64,000 nt of DNA from Bradyrhizobium sp. CB1717 (lineage in GTDB: Bacteria > Pseudomonadota > Alphaproteobacteria > Rhizobiales > Xanthobacteraceae). Positions 1 to 9,569 of this stretch are shown one piece after another. Positions within the stretch are counted from its first letter, which is position 1; the number at the start of each line of letters is the position of its first letter. Below the pieces are notes generated by a model. That model did not search any database. It had not been told where the DNA came from and saw nothing but the letters and a program-made list of their open reading frames with translations. Location of the stretch: positions 6,231,001-6,295,000 of the forward strand of contig NZ_CP121666.1 in NCBI RefSeq assembly GCF_029714325.1. The letters are read 5' to 3'. A program made the translations under genes and the position numbers.

Positions 1-749
1 ATCGCATCGCTTCCGACGACAGTGATCTGCCGAACCTTAACCGGGTCCAACCAGGAAACATGCACATGGGCGGTCGGGCCGCTCTTGAAGCCCATCTTGG
101 CGTAAACAACATCCTCAACGTTGGGCAGAACGTGCGCGCACCCCCAGGCGCCGATGGTTTGAGGGACCTCTTCCAGCAAGCAGAAGATGATCGAGAGGTC
201 GTGCGGGGCCAAGTCCCAAAGGACATTGGCGTCCTGCCGGTAGAGACCAAGATTCAGGCGCCGCGAATCAATGTAGTAGAGCTCGCCAAGAGAGCCGCTC
301 TGGATCATCTGGCGCATAACGCCGACCGCCGGGTGGTACTCGAACGTGTGCCCGACCATTAGCACACGCTTGCGCTCTTCGGCGATCGCATTCAACTCGC
401 GGCATTGCGCGCTCGTCATGGCCATCGGCTTCTCGACGAGCGCGTGCTTTCCGGCTTGGAGCACCGCCCGCGCCAATTCAAAGTGCGTGTGCACAGGGGT
501 GGCGACAATGACCCCGTCTATAGAAGGATTATTCAGTACCGCGCCGATATCGCGCGAAAAGGCGACAGAAGGATATTGTGAACGGATATACTCCAATCTG
601 TCAGGGCGAGGATCGACGGCCATCACCATCCTTGCGTCGCGTATATCGCAGCCGACACGGATGTGTTTCGAACCCCAGTAACCGCAACCGATGACCGCGA
701 GCGACGGGCCGCGGTTCGCGGTCTGATTTTCCGCGTCCTTATTCGCCAT
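1..749 (-). CDS. Gfo/Idh/MocA-family sugar dehydrogenase, 3' end cut by window edge
   Basis: The reverse strand from the ATG at 749 is open to the window edge, giving 249 residues of an NAD(P)-dependent dehydrogenase of the Gfo/Idh/MocA family. Seen: an N-terminal Rossmann motif AVIGCGYWGSKHIR, the EKPMA motif near residue 118 that carries the conserved lysine, and a following GHTFEYHP segment with the family histidine region. A good ribosome site (AGGAG, 6 nt spacing) precedes the ATG. The best match by eye is to WbpB/WlbA-like enzymes that oxidise UDP-sugars for surface polysaccharide, which suits the export and polymerisation genes downstream; the substrate is inferred only. The C-terminus lies outside the window. 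Confidence 0.9.
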   Translation of the reverse strand, partial: MANKDAENQTANRGPSLAVIGCGYWGSKHIRVGCDIRDARMVMAVDPRPDRLEYIRSQYPSVAFSRDIGAVLNNPSIDGVIVATPVHTHFELARAVLQAGKHALVEKPMAMTSAQCRELNAIAEERKRVLMVGHTFEYHPAVGVMRQMIQSGSLGELYYIDSRRLNLGLYRQDANVLWDLAPHDLSIIFCLLEEVPQTIGAWGCAHVLPNVEDVVYAKMGFKSGPTAHVHVSWLDPVKVRQITVVGSDA

Positions 750-830
750 GTTGGCTCCTGTTTGAAGGCCGTCATCGTGGTTCATTCAAGATAATCAATC
801 CGGCCCGCGGGCTGTCGAAGAACATGGGTG

Positions 831-980
831 ATGATCTACGCTCTTTGGGAGTACTACCAGACCGAGCGCCAGGACAATGATCGGTTGAGGAAGGCGAAAA
901 ACTCCGGCGGACCGGCCAATTGCGCAATTCGCAAGCCCTATACGCGTGTTGATCCGCTCTTCGGTGGTCCGTTCACTTAA
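831..980 (+). CDS. possible small hypothetical protein (49 aa)
   Basis: An ATG frame of 50 codons beginning MIYALWEYYQTERQDNDRLR. No family is recognised. The composition (charged, tyrosine- and asparagine-rich, not the arginine/alanine/proline bias of shadow frames) is compatible with a real small protein, but there is no clear ribosome site and it lies in a degraded stretch. It could equally be a chance frame. Confidence 0.2.
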   Translation: MIYALWEYYQTERQDNDRLRKAKNSGGPANCAIRKPYTRVDPLFGGPFT

Positions 981-1542
981 CTCTCGGTCGCGCTCACCGC
1001 CAGCGTCACATCGCGGCTCCGCTCATTGTATTCCGTCTCCCTCGACGAGAGACCGGCAATCTCCGGAGCTCTGTGCCTCCATTGCGTCAGCTTGAAACGA
1101 GCAGCATTGTGTCCTGATAGCCGCGGGCGAGATGGAACGCTGGGAGCCTCGGTGAGAGGTCGCCCCGCCTGGCTCGTGGAGCCACTTTTATCCCTTCAGC
1201 ATTGGTTGCTCCCAAGCTGATCACAATCCCGCGGACCTGTTGCGATTGCGTGGCCGGCGTCAGCCTCAGTAACTGCTCGGTCAATGCTGCTTCCGGACCT
1301 TTATAGCTACGCCATGGAGCCCTGCATTGATCGGCAAGGTCGTTCGGACGCCTGAGCGCTGATCATTGGTGGAACAGATCGAGACTGCAGCCGAAAAGCT
1401 CCGAACATGGAGGCGGGCTTCTGATCCTCTTCCCTTAGCTGTTTCCTCTGCACCTCGAGCAATTGAAAGGCGCCCCGCACGTTGAGAAGCTCCGCCTGCT
1501 TCAGCCGATCGGTGCAACACTCTAATCATTTAGCAGAGATGG

Positions 1543-1705
1543 ATGCTGTGCCAGTATCTTCCGCCTGCCACCGACATGTCCCTGTTTAGCCAGGCCAAGC
1601 TCAGCGCGATCGCAAGGAGGCTAAATGAAAGGCCTCGAAAGACTTTGCTCTATCAGACCCGAGCTGAGGAGTTCGTAGAATGTGTTACGGCGATCCGTTG
1701 TCATC
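1543..1705 (+). pseudogene. IS30-family transposase, C-terminal remnant
   Basis: The frame from about 1543 reads TDMSLFSQAKLSAIARRLNE followed directly by RPRKTLLYQTRAEEF. This is the characteristic C-terminal end of IS30-family transposases (known family pattern: TDLS..SQAKLN.VARQLNERPRKTL, then TPAE.F). Only the last roughly 50 residues are present; the DDE catalytic part upstream is absent and the frame has no matching start. It is a dead fragment, with no obvious terminal inverted repeats left. Confidence 0.75.
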
Positions 1706-1795
1706 ATCCTGCTTTCAGTCAGAATAACCGACTTGGCGCACGCACCGCTGAAGACAGGGACTGTGACCTACCTACTCTGAGGTACACAGGCGGGA

Positions 1796-1820
1796 GTACC
1801 CGCGCGCATACGCGGGGTAC
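1796..1820. repeat. imperfect GC-rich inverted repeat
   Basis: GTACCCGCG and CGCGGGGTAC can pair around a 6-nt loop with one bulged base. No U-run follows, so it is not a typical rho-independent terminator. It lies about 90 bp downstream of the IS30 remnant and may be part of old mobile DNA. Confidence 0.25.
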
Positions 1821-2078
1821 CCACCAGCATCGCTCATGATTCTTGTTGGAATATTTGGCGCAGTCGTGGGTAGATTGACCGCCATGATCGGAACGTTATG
1901 CTTGGCCTCGCTCTTAAGCCGGAGGCCGTTCGGCTTTCCGGACTGACGCTGGCGCTATTGGCTCATGTCGTCGTCAATTCGAGCGATGAGATTTTAACCG
2001 TGAGCACATACCTGCAACAGCGAGCGGATACCTGCAGGACAGTTTTGCCAAGCCGAAACCAGTCGGCATAGACCTAGG

Positions 2079-3527
2079 ATGTCGGTAAACCAACCAATGT
2101 CAACGAATCTGACGCTCGACCATGCCTCTCAATTGAGGGGCAACATTCTAACTCTAGTACTCCTTGGCATTTCCGCGGCGCTGATCGGTGGCGTGACAGC
2201 ATTTCTCGGCGCGTCTGCCTACGGTCTTCTCTATTGCAGCTTCTTGTTCGCACTGATCATCTTTGCCGACTATCGGAAAGGCGTTTGGCTGCTCGCATTG
2301 CTGTTGCCATTCGCCTCGAGCCAGCTCGTTCCACGAGAACTTTTCGAGATAACCGGATTGAACCCATTCAATATCTTGTTTGGGCTAACACTCTTATCGT
2401 TGTTCGCGGCTTCCGCATTCAGGCGAGAGGGTATTCAATTCGTCAGCTTCCCAACTACATTCTGGATTTATGTGGGCGTCATGACACTTGGCGCCTGCCT
2501 CGGTGTCGGTTCGGTGGAAAGGGCGATCGTACTTCCTAACCTTGAGCCCCTAACAAAAACCGCATATCTGCTGGACTTTGCAAAGTCGATGATAATGCTG
2601 GCCGTGGCGTGGTTGGCGGCGGTTCTTTCCCGAAACGGCAATGGACGCCCCGTAATCTGGGCTCTAGCAGCTGCTTACACTACCTTTTTCGTCGTGATTG
2701 CCAGTTACTTCGTTATCGATGGCATCAGCCTGCAGGGCCTGGCGGCTGGCGACAGAGATTTTCTAAGTTGGATCGGATTACATGCCAATGAAATCGGCCT
2801 GCTGGCCAACATTGGCTTCGCGATCCTCCTCCACGCCGCACTAGCCACCTCTGCGCCCTGGTCGCGTGCAATACTGCTGGCATGCGCCGGCGCTGCCGCA
2901 ATGATGGCTGCGTTGACTTTCTCACGGGCCGCGTTCGTTGGGATTGCCATCATACTGGGCTCCTACATATGGAAACAGCGAAGCATGGGTCAGTTCTTGC
3001 TGGCGCTGTTTGCAATCGTGACGGTTGTATTGCTATTGCCCGACGCGTTCATTGAACGGGCATCGACCGGCCTGGCAACCGGAGACGAACAGGCGATAAC
3101 CGCTGGTCGGCTCGACCTCTGGCTTACATTGATAGGTACTTTTTGGGAGGCACCCATTATTGGTGGAGGCCTCTATTCGACGCTGTGGGCGACCCCGAAC
3201 CTCCGTGGCCTCATGCTTCCGGTCGCTCATCCGCATAATGCCTATCTGGCCGTCGCCCTTGACCTCGGAATAGTGGGTGTTGTGGTTGTGGCGGTTTTCT
3301 TCTGGTCGGTATGGCGGACGTTTCGTCATTTATCCAAGCACCACGTCGATCCGCAATGGCGCGGTGTATTTGAAGGCTGCATGGTTGGCCTGTTGTGTCT
3401 TGCAGCCGACGGATTCACGGATGGTCGATTTACTCCGACTCCCCCGCAGGCGGCCCTATGGCTATGTTACGGTCTCGCCCTCGGTCAGGCCCAATCAATG
3501 GGTTCCATCAAGAGACCGCCGCCATGA
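2079..3527 (+). CDS. O-antigen ligase / Wzy-type polymerase family membrane protein
   Basis: A 482-residue, strongly hydrophobic protein with roughly 10-12 predicted membrane segments and a larger periplasmic loop in the second half. The PHNAYL motif near residue 385 is the typical signature of the Wzy_C/O-antigen ligase family (WaaL, Wzy, ExoQ). It probably joins or polymerises polysaccharide repeat units on the periplasmic face of the inner membrane; ligase and polymerase cannot be separated from sequence alone. The next gene starts inside its stop codon. An in-frame ATG at 2097 is an alternative start; neither has a strong ribosome site. Confidence 0.88.
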   Translation: MSVNQPMSTNLTLDHASQLRGNILTLVLLGISAALIGGVTAFLGASAYGLLYCSFLFALIIFADYRKGVWLLALLLPFASSQLVPRELFEITGLNPFNILFGLTLLSLFAASAFRREGIQFVSFPTTFWIYVGVMTLGACLGVGSVERAIVLPNLEPLTKTAYLLDFAKSMIMLAVAWLAAVLSRNGNGRPVIWALAAAYTTFFVVIASYFVIDGISLQGLAAGDRDFLSWIGLHANEIGLLANIGFAILLHAALATSAPWSRAILLACAGAAAMMAALTFSRAAFVGIAIILGSYIWKQRSMGQFLLALFAIVTVVLLLPDAFIERASTGLATGDEQAITAGRLDLWLTLIGTFWEAPIIGGGLYSTLWATPNLRGLMLPVAHPHNAYLAVALDLGIVGVVVVAVFFWSVWRTFRHLSKHHVDPQWRGVFEGCMVGLLCLAADGFTDGRFTPTPPQAALWLCYGLALGQAQSMGSIKRPPP

Positions 3528-4654
3528 AGGTGTGTTTCGTCGGTTTCGACAACCTTCCGGTCCTTGCCCGCGAATACAACCACCATGGCAATGGCGGGGC
3601 GCAGTTACAACAGACGTTGCTCGCGAAAGCACTCGTTGCTCGTGGATACCAGGTTTCCATGATCGTCTGGGATTACGGTCAGTCAGACGCAGCAGCCTGG
3701 CATGGCGTCACAACCTACAAAGCGTATCGTCCGGATGCAGGTCTTCCGGTACTTCGTTTTGTTTATCCCCGTTTGACCGCAACGTGGGCGGCGTTGATGC
3801 GCGCCGATGCCGACGTTTACTACACGAGTACCGAGGGTGGGCTTGTCGGCTTGGTCGCGATGTTCTGCCGCCGGCATGGACGTGGCTTCATACACCGGTT
3901 AGCACACGACAACGATGCCGATCCTAAACCTAAACGACTGAGCATCCTCCATACGCGAGACAAACAACTGTACAAATATGGATTGAGACAGGCTCATACT
4001 ATCCTTTGCCAGCACGCGGGCCAGCAACGCGCGCTCATGCAAAATTTCGGGGTGACGAGCGTGGTCGCCGACCCGCTGGTGGATTCCCCGGGTCGGCAGC
4101 TGGATCGTGAGAAGCACGACTTGGAAATTCTTTGGGTCAGCAACCTGCTTCCCTTCAAGCGACCCGAACTCGCCATCGAGTTGGCGCGTCACATGCCTTC
4201 CCGGCATATTCACATGGTCGGTGGTCCACAACCGGGCTTTTCAGATCTGTACAGCAAGATCGAGTCTGCCGCGAAGAGACAGCCGAACCTGACGTTTTGC
4301 GGTCGCGTGCCTTATCACGACGTAGGTGACCTCTATGACCGCGCCAAGATCTTCGTCAATACCTCCGACACGGAGGGTTTTCCGAATTCCTTTCTTCAGT
4401 CCTGGAGTCGCGGCGTTCCTGTAATATCTTTTTTTGATCCTGGTGGACTTATCAGTCGCGAAGGCCTGGGCGTCTCGCTCCGGTCCATCGATGAGATGGC
4501 TTGCGCTGCTGAGCACTTGATTGCCGATGAAACAGAATGGCGAAAGGTGTCCGTGCGATGCAGGAACTATATGGACCGGGTGCATGGCGATCACGTGGTG
4601 CTGAAGCCCTACGTCGCAGCCATCGAGGAAGCGGCTCGCCGAAGGAACAAATGA
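3524..4654 (+). CDS. GT4-family glycosyltransferase
   Basis: 376 residues starting MKVCFVGFDNLPVL. I chose the ATG at 3524 because it overlaps the previous stop as ATGA; the frame is open further upstream but that part lies in the preceding gene. The C-terminal half has the group-1 glycosyltransferase pattern: an ILWVSNLLPFKRPEL strand, GRVPYHDVGDLYDRA, then NTSDTEGFPNSFLQSWSRG, a variant of the E-x7-E donor-binding motif. It should be a cytoplasmic, membrane-associated transferase adding a sugar to a lipid-linked repeat unit. Donor and acceptor are unknown. Confidence 0.9.
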   Translation: MKVCFVGFDNLPVLAREYNHHGNGGAQLQQTLLAKALVARGYQVSMIVWDYGQSDAAAWHGVTTYKAYRPDAGLPVLRFVYPRLTATWAALMRADADVYYTSTEGGLVGLVAMFCRRHGRGFIHRLAHDNDADPKPKRLSILHTRDKQLYKYGLRQAHTILCQHAGQQRALMQNFGVTSVVADPLVDSPGRQLDREKHDLEILWVSNLLPFKRPELAIELARHMPSRHIHMVGGPQPGFSDLYSKIESAAKRQPNLTFCGRVPYHDVGDLYDRAKIFVNTSDTEGFPNSFLQSWSRGVPVISFFDPGGLISREGLGVSLRSIDEMACAAEHLIADETEWRKVSVRCRNYMDRVHGDHVVLKPYVAAIEEAARRRNK

Positions 4655-6195
4655 CGCGCGCCGAGCAAACCGCTCCACTTCGCAGGAAGTACGAAAGCCT
4701 CCTGGGGCGGGCCGCATACAGGAGGCGCGCGCGCGGCATGGGATCGGGTATTCGCCGGAAGGCAGGATTTCTCGCGGCTGCAGGGTTGCTCGAATATGCC
4801 ATGCAGTTGGCGGTGCCTGTCATCCTGGTCCGCCACCTGACCAAGCAGGAGTTCGGGGACTACCGCCTGATGTGGCTGCTCGCCCAAGCGGGGTTGATCC
4901 TCTTTCCCCTGTTCCTGCCGCAGTCCCTGTTCTATTTCCTGCCGCGCGCCGCTCCAGGAACCCGCCGAAAGCTCGTGGGCAATACGTTCGCAACTCTCTT
5001 CGCTATTGGGGCGCTCTCGAATCTGTTGCTTTTAGGGCTGATGCCCGTCTTGCCGAGTTCGATTGGAGGCCTCCAGCCTTACTCGCCCCTCGTTCAGATC
5101 TTCGTTGGCATCTGGATATTGGCGTCGATTCTTGATGTCTTGCCGACGGCGGACGGAAAAGCGCAATGGGGGGCCTGCGTAACGATCGGGTTTGCGATAG
5201 TCAGGACAGCGGCATTGGGAGGTGCAGCAGTCGCATCTGGCGATGTCGGATGGATTCTGGTGGTGATGTGCGGCCTGGCCATGCTGAAGGTCGGCCTTGC
5301 CGTGTTCTATGCCCTCTTTGCCGCGCAGGAACGGGGTCTCGGATTCGACGGCCAGTTGGCCCGCGCGCAATTGAAGTACTCGCTGCCCTTTGCGATGGCC
5401 GATGGCTTTTTCGCCTTGCGTGGGCAGGCCAGTCAATGGGTCGTGGCAGCGAACTTTTCGAGCTCGGCCTTTGCACTCATCTCGATTGCATCGACGGCCA
5501 TGCTCCTCGGAACCTTGACCCGCCAGCCTCTAGGTAACGCGCTTCTGCCTAACTTCAGTTCCTTGGTGGGCGACGGCAACGTTGATGGCGCCCGCAAGCT
5601 GGTGTCGAAAGCGTATCTGCTGCTGGCATGCACGCTGCCGCCACTCTTCGGGTTGCTGATCGCGACCGCGGACGACCTTGTGGAACTGATCTATACACGC
5701 GAGTATCTCGGGGCAGCGCCGCTCATGCAGATTTATTCCTTGGGACAGATCGCAACTGTTTTCGGGGCCGGCCAGCTTCTTTGGGCGTTAGGATTGGGCC
5801 GGCAGGCCGCCACGATTAGCGCGATCTCGCTTTTGCTGTCAGTTGCCTTGAGCATCCTTGGTCTCCAGTCGTTCGGCCTCGCCGGTGCGGTTGCAGGAAG
5901 CATCACCGGTCTAGTTCTTTGGGAGTGGTGGGCGTTGATCAAGGTCGCCAAGGCGCTCAGAACCAGTATCGCCAAATTGATACCGATGGATCAGACCTGG
6001 AAAGTCGCCTTCGTGGTTGCCCTCGGTGTACTGGTCGCTCACATCGTCTCCTCCGAGCTAGACGCATCCGTTTTTTTGCGACTCGTGGCGAAGTCTTCGG
6101 CGTTTATGACGACCGTGCTGCTTGGGTTCGTGCTCACGAAGGTCCATCACTCAGTGCTACCTCTCCTTTTCGGCGCGAGCGAAGAGCGCGTTTAG
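4651..6195 (+). CDS. Wzx-type oligosaccharide flippase
   Basis: 514 residues from an ATG overlapping the preceding stop (ATGA). An arginine-rich cytoplasmic N-terminus leads into 12-14 hydrophobic segments, with LVRHLTKQEFGDYRLMW near residue 65, typical of the polysaccharide biosynthesis/MATE-like flippase family (the first-helix pair followed by F/YGxYxL). The likely role is moving the lipid-linked repeat unit from cytoplasm to periplasm. With the two upstream genes it makes a polymerase/ligase-glycosyltransferase-flippase cassette. A start at 4738 (MGSGIRRKAG) is possible but less likely given the coupling. Confidence 0.88.
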   Translation: MTRAEQTAPLRRKYESLLGRAAYRRRARGMGSGIRRKAGFLAAAGLLEYAMQLAVPVILVRHLTKQEFGDYRLMWLLAQAGLILFPLFLPQSLFYFLPRAAPGTRRKLVGNTFATLFAIGALSNLLLLGLMPVLPSSIGGLQPYSPLVQIFVGIWILASILDVLPTADGKAQWGACVTIGFAIVRTAALGGAAVASGDVGWILVVMCGLAMLKVGLAVFYALFAAQERGLGFDGQLARAQLKYSLPFAMADGFFALRGQASQWVVAANFSSSAFALISIASTAMLLGTLTRQPLGNALLPNFSSLVGDGNVDGARKLVSKAYLLLACTLPPLFGLLIATADDLVELIYTREYLGAAPLMQIYSLGQIATVFGAGQLLWALGLGRQAATISAISLLLSVALSILGLQSFGLAGAVAGSITGLVLWEWWALIKVAKALRTSIAKLIPMDQTWKVAFVVALGVLVAHIVSSELDASVFLRLVAKSSAFMTTVLLGFVLTKVHHSVLPLLFGASEERV

Positions 6196-6524
6196 TCCCT
6201 GTGAAATTCATGGGCAGTCGGAGGACTGTATGGAAGAACGACGACTGCGTGCAACAGCCGAACGAGCGATGACGATTCGCACTGGGCCGCGCGGTCAGTT
6301 CATGCCCTGGCAAAGAGTGCCTGGACCGCAAGGTTCATTCGTCGAGCGACCCACTCAATCCTTGTTCCGCATCCGCGGCTTTCAATCGTGGCATTGGGCA
6401 AATGCTTCTCCTTGGGGGTACGACGCATGCACGTTTGCCCCCTCTTCCTCTCAGGTATCGACTACGATACCGTGGATTGCCCAGTATCGCAGGACTCGTG
6501 GTTTAACATGAGGTCAAGACGACG
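6196..6524. other. intergenic region, no gene recognised
   Basis: About 330 bp between the flippase and the methyltransferase. Short frames occur but none has recognisable content or a ribosome site. It probably holds the promoter of the methyltransferase gene; no clear -35/-10 pair could be assigned. Confidence 0.4.
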
Positions 6525-7535
6525 ATGCGCAAGGAGCACATTGTACACCTCTGCTGTCCGTCCTGTCGGTCTGGGCTCAGAATTGTCGACGGCAATTCCG
6601 AGGGTGCGATCACCGAAGGTGCCCTGGAGTGCGAAGGATGCGGTTCCATTTATCCAATCGTCCGTTCGGTTCCGCGCTTCGTACCAGAGGAGAATTACAC
6701 TGCTAGCTTCGGACTTGAATGGACGGAGCATGCACGTACGCAATACGACACGACAAGCGGACGTGCTCTGTCCAAGCAGAGGTTCTTCGAAGAGACGCGC
6801 TGGCCCTACAATCTACAGGGTCAGATTCTGATCGAGCCGGGCAGCGGATCGGGACGGTTCACTGAGATAGCAGCTTCAACCGGAGCGATGCTCCTTTCAC
6901 TCGATATGAGTGTGGCCGTGGATGCAAACTTCGCAACCAACGGCCACAGCGAAAACGTGCTGATCGTCCAGGGCGACATCACGCAGATGCCATTCCCGTA
7001 CGAGTACGCCAACCATCTCTTCTGCTTCGGCGTCCTGCAACATACGCCCGATCCGAGGCAAGCTTTCTTGTCGCTCCCTCGCCATCTGAGACCAGGTGGC
7101 CGTCTCGTCGCGGACGTATATCAGAAGAAATTTACGAACTACGTGCTTGGGACTAAGTACTGGGTAAGGCCGCTGACGCGCAGGATACCGCCAGAGCGGC
7201 TGTACCGGCTCGTGCGTCGCTACGTCGATCTCATGTGGCCCACCGCCCGCGTTGTTCGCACGATCCCGCGCATCGGCCCGACCCTCAATTGGCGGCTACT
7301 CGTCGCGGACTACAGTCGCGAGCTCGGTAAAGAAGGCGCAATCGATGATGCCGTGCTGAAGGATTGGGCATACCTCGACACGTTCGACATGCTGTCACCT
7401 CAGTTCGATCAACCTCAAACACTCGGCGCGGTGCGACGCTGGTGTAAAGAGGCAGGCCTCAACGATGTTGAAGTGGTCGTCGGTTACAATGGCATCGAAA
7501 TTCACGCGACAACCTCCCAGTTAGGACGAAGCTAG
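6525..7535 (+). CDS. class I SAM-dependent methyltransferase with N-terminal zinc-ribbon-like segment
   Basis: 336 residues. The first 60 contain CCPSC and CEGC, a four-cysteine Trm112-like zinc-ribbon, followed by a methyltransferase core: motif I LIEPGSGSGRFTE near residue 107, the acidic motif II region LSLDMS, and a post-motif FGVLQHTPDP plus LRPGGRLVADVY. The Trm112-like N-terminus fused to a Methyltransf_11 core is common among enzymes encoded in polysaccharide loci. The substrate is probably a sugar or glycolipid, by context only. GAGGTC lies 9 nt upstream of the ATG. Confidence 0.85.
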   Translation: MRKEHIVHLCCPSCRSGLRIVDGNSEGAITEGALECEGCGSIYPIVRSVPRFVPEENYTASFGLEWTEHARTQYDTTSGRALSKQRFFEETRWPYNLQGQILIEPGSGSGRFTEIAASTGAMLLSLDMSVAVDANFATNGHSENVLIVQGDITQMPFPYEYANHLFCFGVLQHTPDPRQAFLSLPRHLRPGGRLVADVYQKKFTNYVLGTKYWVRPLTRRIPPERLYRLVRRYVDLMWPTARVVRTIPRIGPTLNWRLLVADYSRELGKEGAIDDAVLKDWAYLDTFDMLSPQFDQPQTLGAVRRWCKEAGLNDVEVVVGYNGIEIHATTSQLGRS

Positions 7536-7718
7536 TATCCAATTGCGCCCACGCGCACACAAATAAACCACGACTGCGCCGAACACCGGCTGGAACGAGG
7601 TGGCGACGAGTATGGGCCATCCATCACCAGTGAACCCCAAGCCGAATGTGAGAAGCGCTTCTCCTCTGATCCTGCAGCAACTAGAGTCTCTTTCGTTTTT
7701 GAACAGCCCGGGGCAAGC

Positions 7719-9569
7719 ATGTGCGGAATTGCCGGTATAGTCGAGGCCGAGAAGCCGGTTGGCTTTCAATTGGTGCAAAGCATGTGCGATGCACTCGCAC
7801 ACCGAGGTCCGGACGACGCTGGCACCTGGCTCAGTCCTGATCGGCGGGTCGGCTTAGGTCATCGGCGCTTAGCCATAATCGATCTCAGTCCTCTCGGGCA
7901 TCAGCCAATGAGCTCGGACGATGGCCAGATAACGATTGTCTTTAATGGTGAGATTTACAATTTTCAGGAAGTTCGAGCCGAACTTCAGGCGCGCGGCAAT
8001 AGCTTTCGCAGCACAAGCGATACCGAGGTCGTGATCGCCGCGTATCGAACGTGGGGCCCCGCGTGTCTCGATCGTTTGGTCGGAATGTTCGCGCTCGCGA
8101 TCTGGGACGGCGCCAAACGACGCCTGTTCGTTACTCGCGATCGGGCCGGCGAAAAGCCTTTATTCTATTTGCACAAGAATGGCCGGTTCGCTTTCGCGTC
8201 CGAACTGAAAGCTATTCTCGTTGATCCGAACATCCCACGGAACATCAATCGCGAGGCGCTCGACGATTACTTGGCGTATGGTTACGTTTCCGGGTCACTT
8301 TGCATCTTCGACGGATTCGCAAAACTACCGCCGGGGCATTGGCTGACTTACGAACCCGATCTGGATCGACTGCGGATCAGCAGATATTGGGACCTACCGA
8401 TACGTGCCACCAACACCGCGCAGAGCGATTTGCAAGAGCTCACGAGCGATCTCGAAGTCCTGCTGACGCAGAGCGTGCGCTGTCAGCTCATCGCTGATGT
8501 GCCGATTGGCATCATGCTGAGCGGTGGTCTTGATTCGAGCCTCGTGGCTGCCGCGGCCGTCAGGAGTTCGGGGCGAGCTGTTCGCACTTTCAACGTCGCC
8601 TTTCCAGGCTATCCGCGCTTCGACGAGTCGCGCCACGCGCGTCGGGTCTCTGATTATCTCGGTTCAAACCATACTGAACTCGTCGCTGAGCCGGGCTCGG
8701 GCGAGCTCCTGCCTTCACTCATCCGTCAATATGACGAGCCTATCGCCGACAACTCGGTGCTTCCCACCTATCTGGTGAGTCGCGCAATTCGAAAGGAATG
8801 CGCTGTCGCCCTGGGAGGCGATGGCGGCGATGAACTCTTCGGTGGCTACATTCATCATCCTTGGCTTCTGAAGATCGCGCAACTACGGAAGTTTGGTCTG
8901 CATCGGCTCGGATTGGAGGCATTCGCCGCAAAATCGATACCGTTGGGAATAGAAGGACGCAACGCGATCATGGGGCTACTCAGCTGCAATGAGCCACAAA
9001 CAGCGCTGACGCGACTACTTGATCCGATTACGAGGTCGCGACTGACCGGCCGGCCGATGTCGGCTACCCCGGAACTTCGCCGCGCTGGATTGGAAACAGT
9101 CTGCGGTGGCATAGATGCGATTTGTGCCGCCGAGTTTCGCAGCTACTTACCAGATGACATTCTCGTCAAAGTCGATCGGGCCAGCATGCTCACATCCCTG
9201 GAGGTGCGCGCGCCGCTCTTGGATCATCGAATCGTCGAGTTTGCTTTTGGGCGATTGCCCGGAAGATTCAAAGTCGAGAACGATCGAAGAAAGATCATTT
9301 TGCGTGCTCTTGCACAGCGCTGGCTACCTCCCGACTTTGATAGTCACCGAAAGCAGGGTTTCTCGATCCCTCTGCATGAATGGTTCCAGGGGCCTTGGAG
9401 GCCGCTCGTGGACGATCTCATCGCGACCGGTTCGCCACTTTTTGAAAAGCGATTTTTGGCGCGCCTCGTGTCAAGACTTCGGTCGACAGAGCGCGGAAGT
9501 CGCCGCTTATTTCAGCTCATGATGATCGAGATGTGGCGCCGCGAGTATCGTGCTTCCGTACCAGGGTGA
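7719..9569 (+). CDS. asnB: asparagine synthase (glutamine-hydrolysing), AsnB family
   Basis: 616 residues, full length for AsnB. It begins MCGIAGI, so Cys2 becomes the N-terminal nucleophile of the glutaminase domain; HRGPDDAG and FNGEIYNF follow. The synthetase domain carries the ATP-pyrophosphatase loop SGGLDSS near residue 268, ALGGDGGDELFGGY near 364 and the C-terminal RKQGFSIPLHEWF motif. It makes asparagine from aspartate, ATP and glutamine, but AsnB-like enzymes inside polysaccharide loci often amidate a sugar carboxylate or are otherwise specialised. The gene stands alone, with 183 bp upstream and 490 bp downstream. Confidence 0.93.
   Translation: MCGIAGIVEAEKPVGFQLVQSMCDALAHRGPDDAGTWLSPDRRVGLGHRRLAIIDLSPLGHQPMSSDDGQITIVFNGEIYNFQEVRAELQARGNSFRSTSDTEVVIAAYRTWGPACLDRLVGMFALAIWDGAKRRLFVTRDRAGEKPLFYLHKNGRFAFASELKAILVDPNIPRNINREALDDYLAYGYVSGSLCIFDGFAKLPPGHWLTYEPDLDRLRISRYWDLPIRATNTAQSDLQELTSDLEVLLTQSVRCQLIADVPIGIMLSGGLDSSLVAAAAVRSSGRAVRTFNVAFPGYPRFDESRHARRVSDYLGSNHTELVAEPGSGELLPSLIRQYDEPIADNSVLPTYLVSRAIRKECAVALGGDGGDELFGGYIHHPWLLKIAQLRKFGLHRLGLEAFAAKSIPLGIEGRNAIMGLLSCNEPQTALTRLLDPITRSRLTGRPMSATPELRRAGLETVCGGIDAICAAEFRSYLPDDILVKVDRASMLTSLEVRAPLLDHRIVEFAFGRLPGRFKVENDRRKIILRALAQRWLPPDFDSHRKQGFSIPLHEWFQGPWRPLVDDLIATGSPLFEKRFLARLVSRLRSTERGSRRLFQLMMIEMWRREYRASVPG

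Larger units (their letters stand above)
750..2078. other. gene-poor stretch with decayed pieces
   Basis: About 1.3 kb without a convincing intact gene. It contains a possible 49-codon frame (831-980), a reverse-strand open stretch around 1310-1525 that reads like a helical protein fragment (LKQAELLNVRGAFQLLEVQR) but has no start codon, the tail of an IS30-type transposase, a GC-rich imperfect hairpin at 1796-1820 and a short hydrophobic frame at 1836-1946. Taken together it looks like decayed mobile DNA between polysaccharide genes. Confidence 0.55.

Noticed and set aside
1796..1820. Rho-independent terminator
   Set aside because: A GC-rich stem exists but no T-run follows and no gene ends directly before it.
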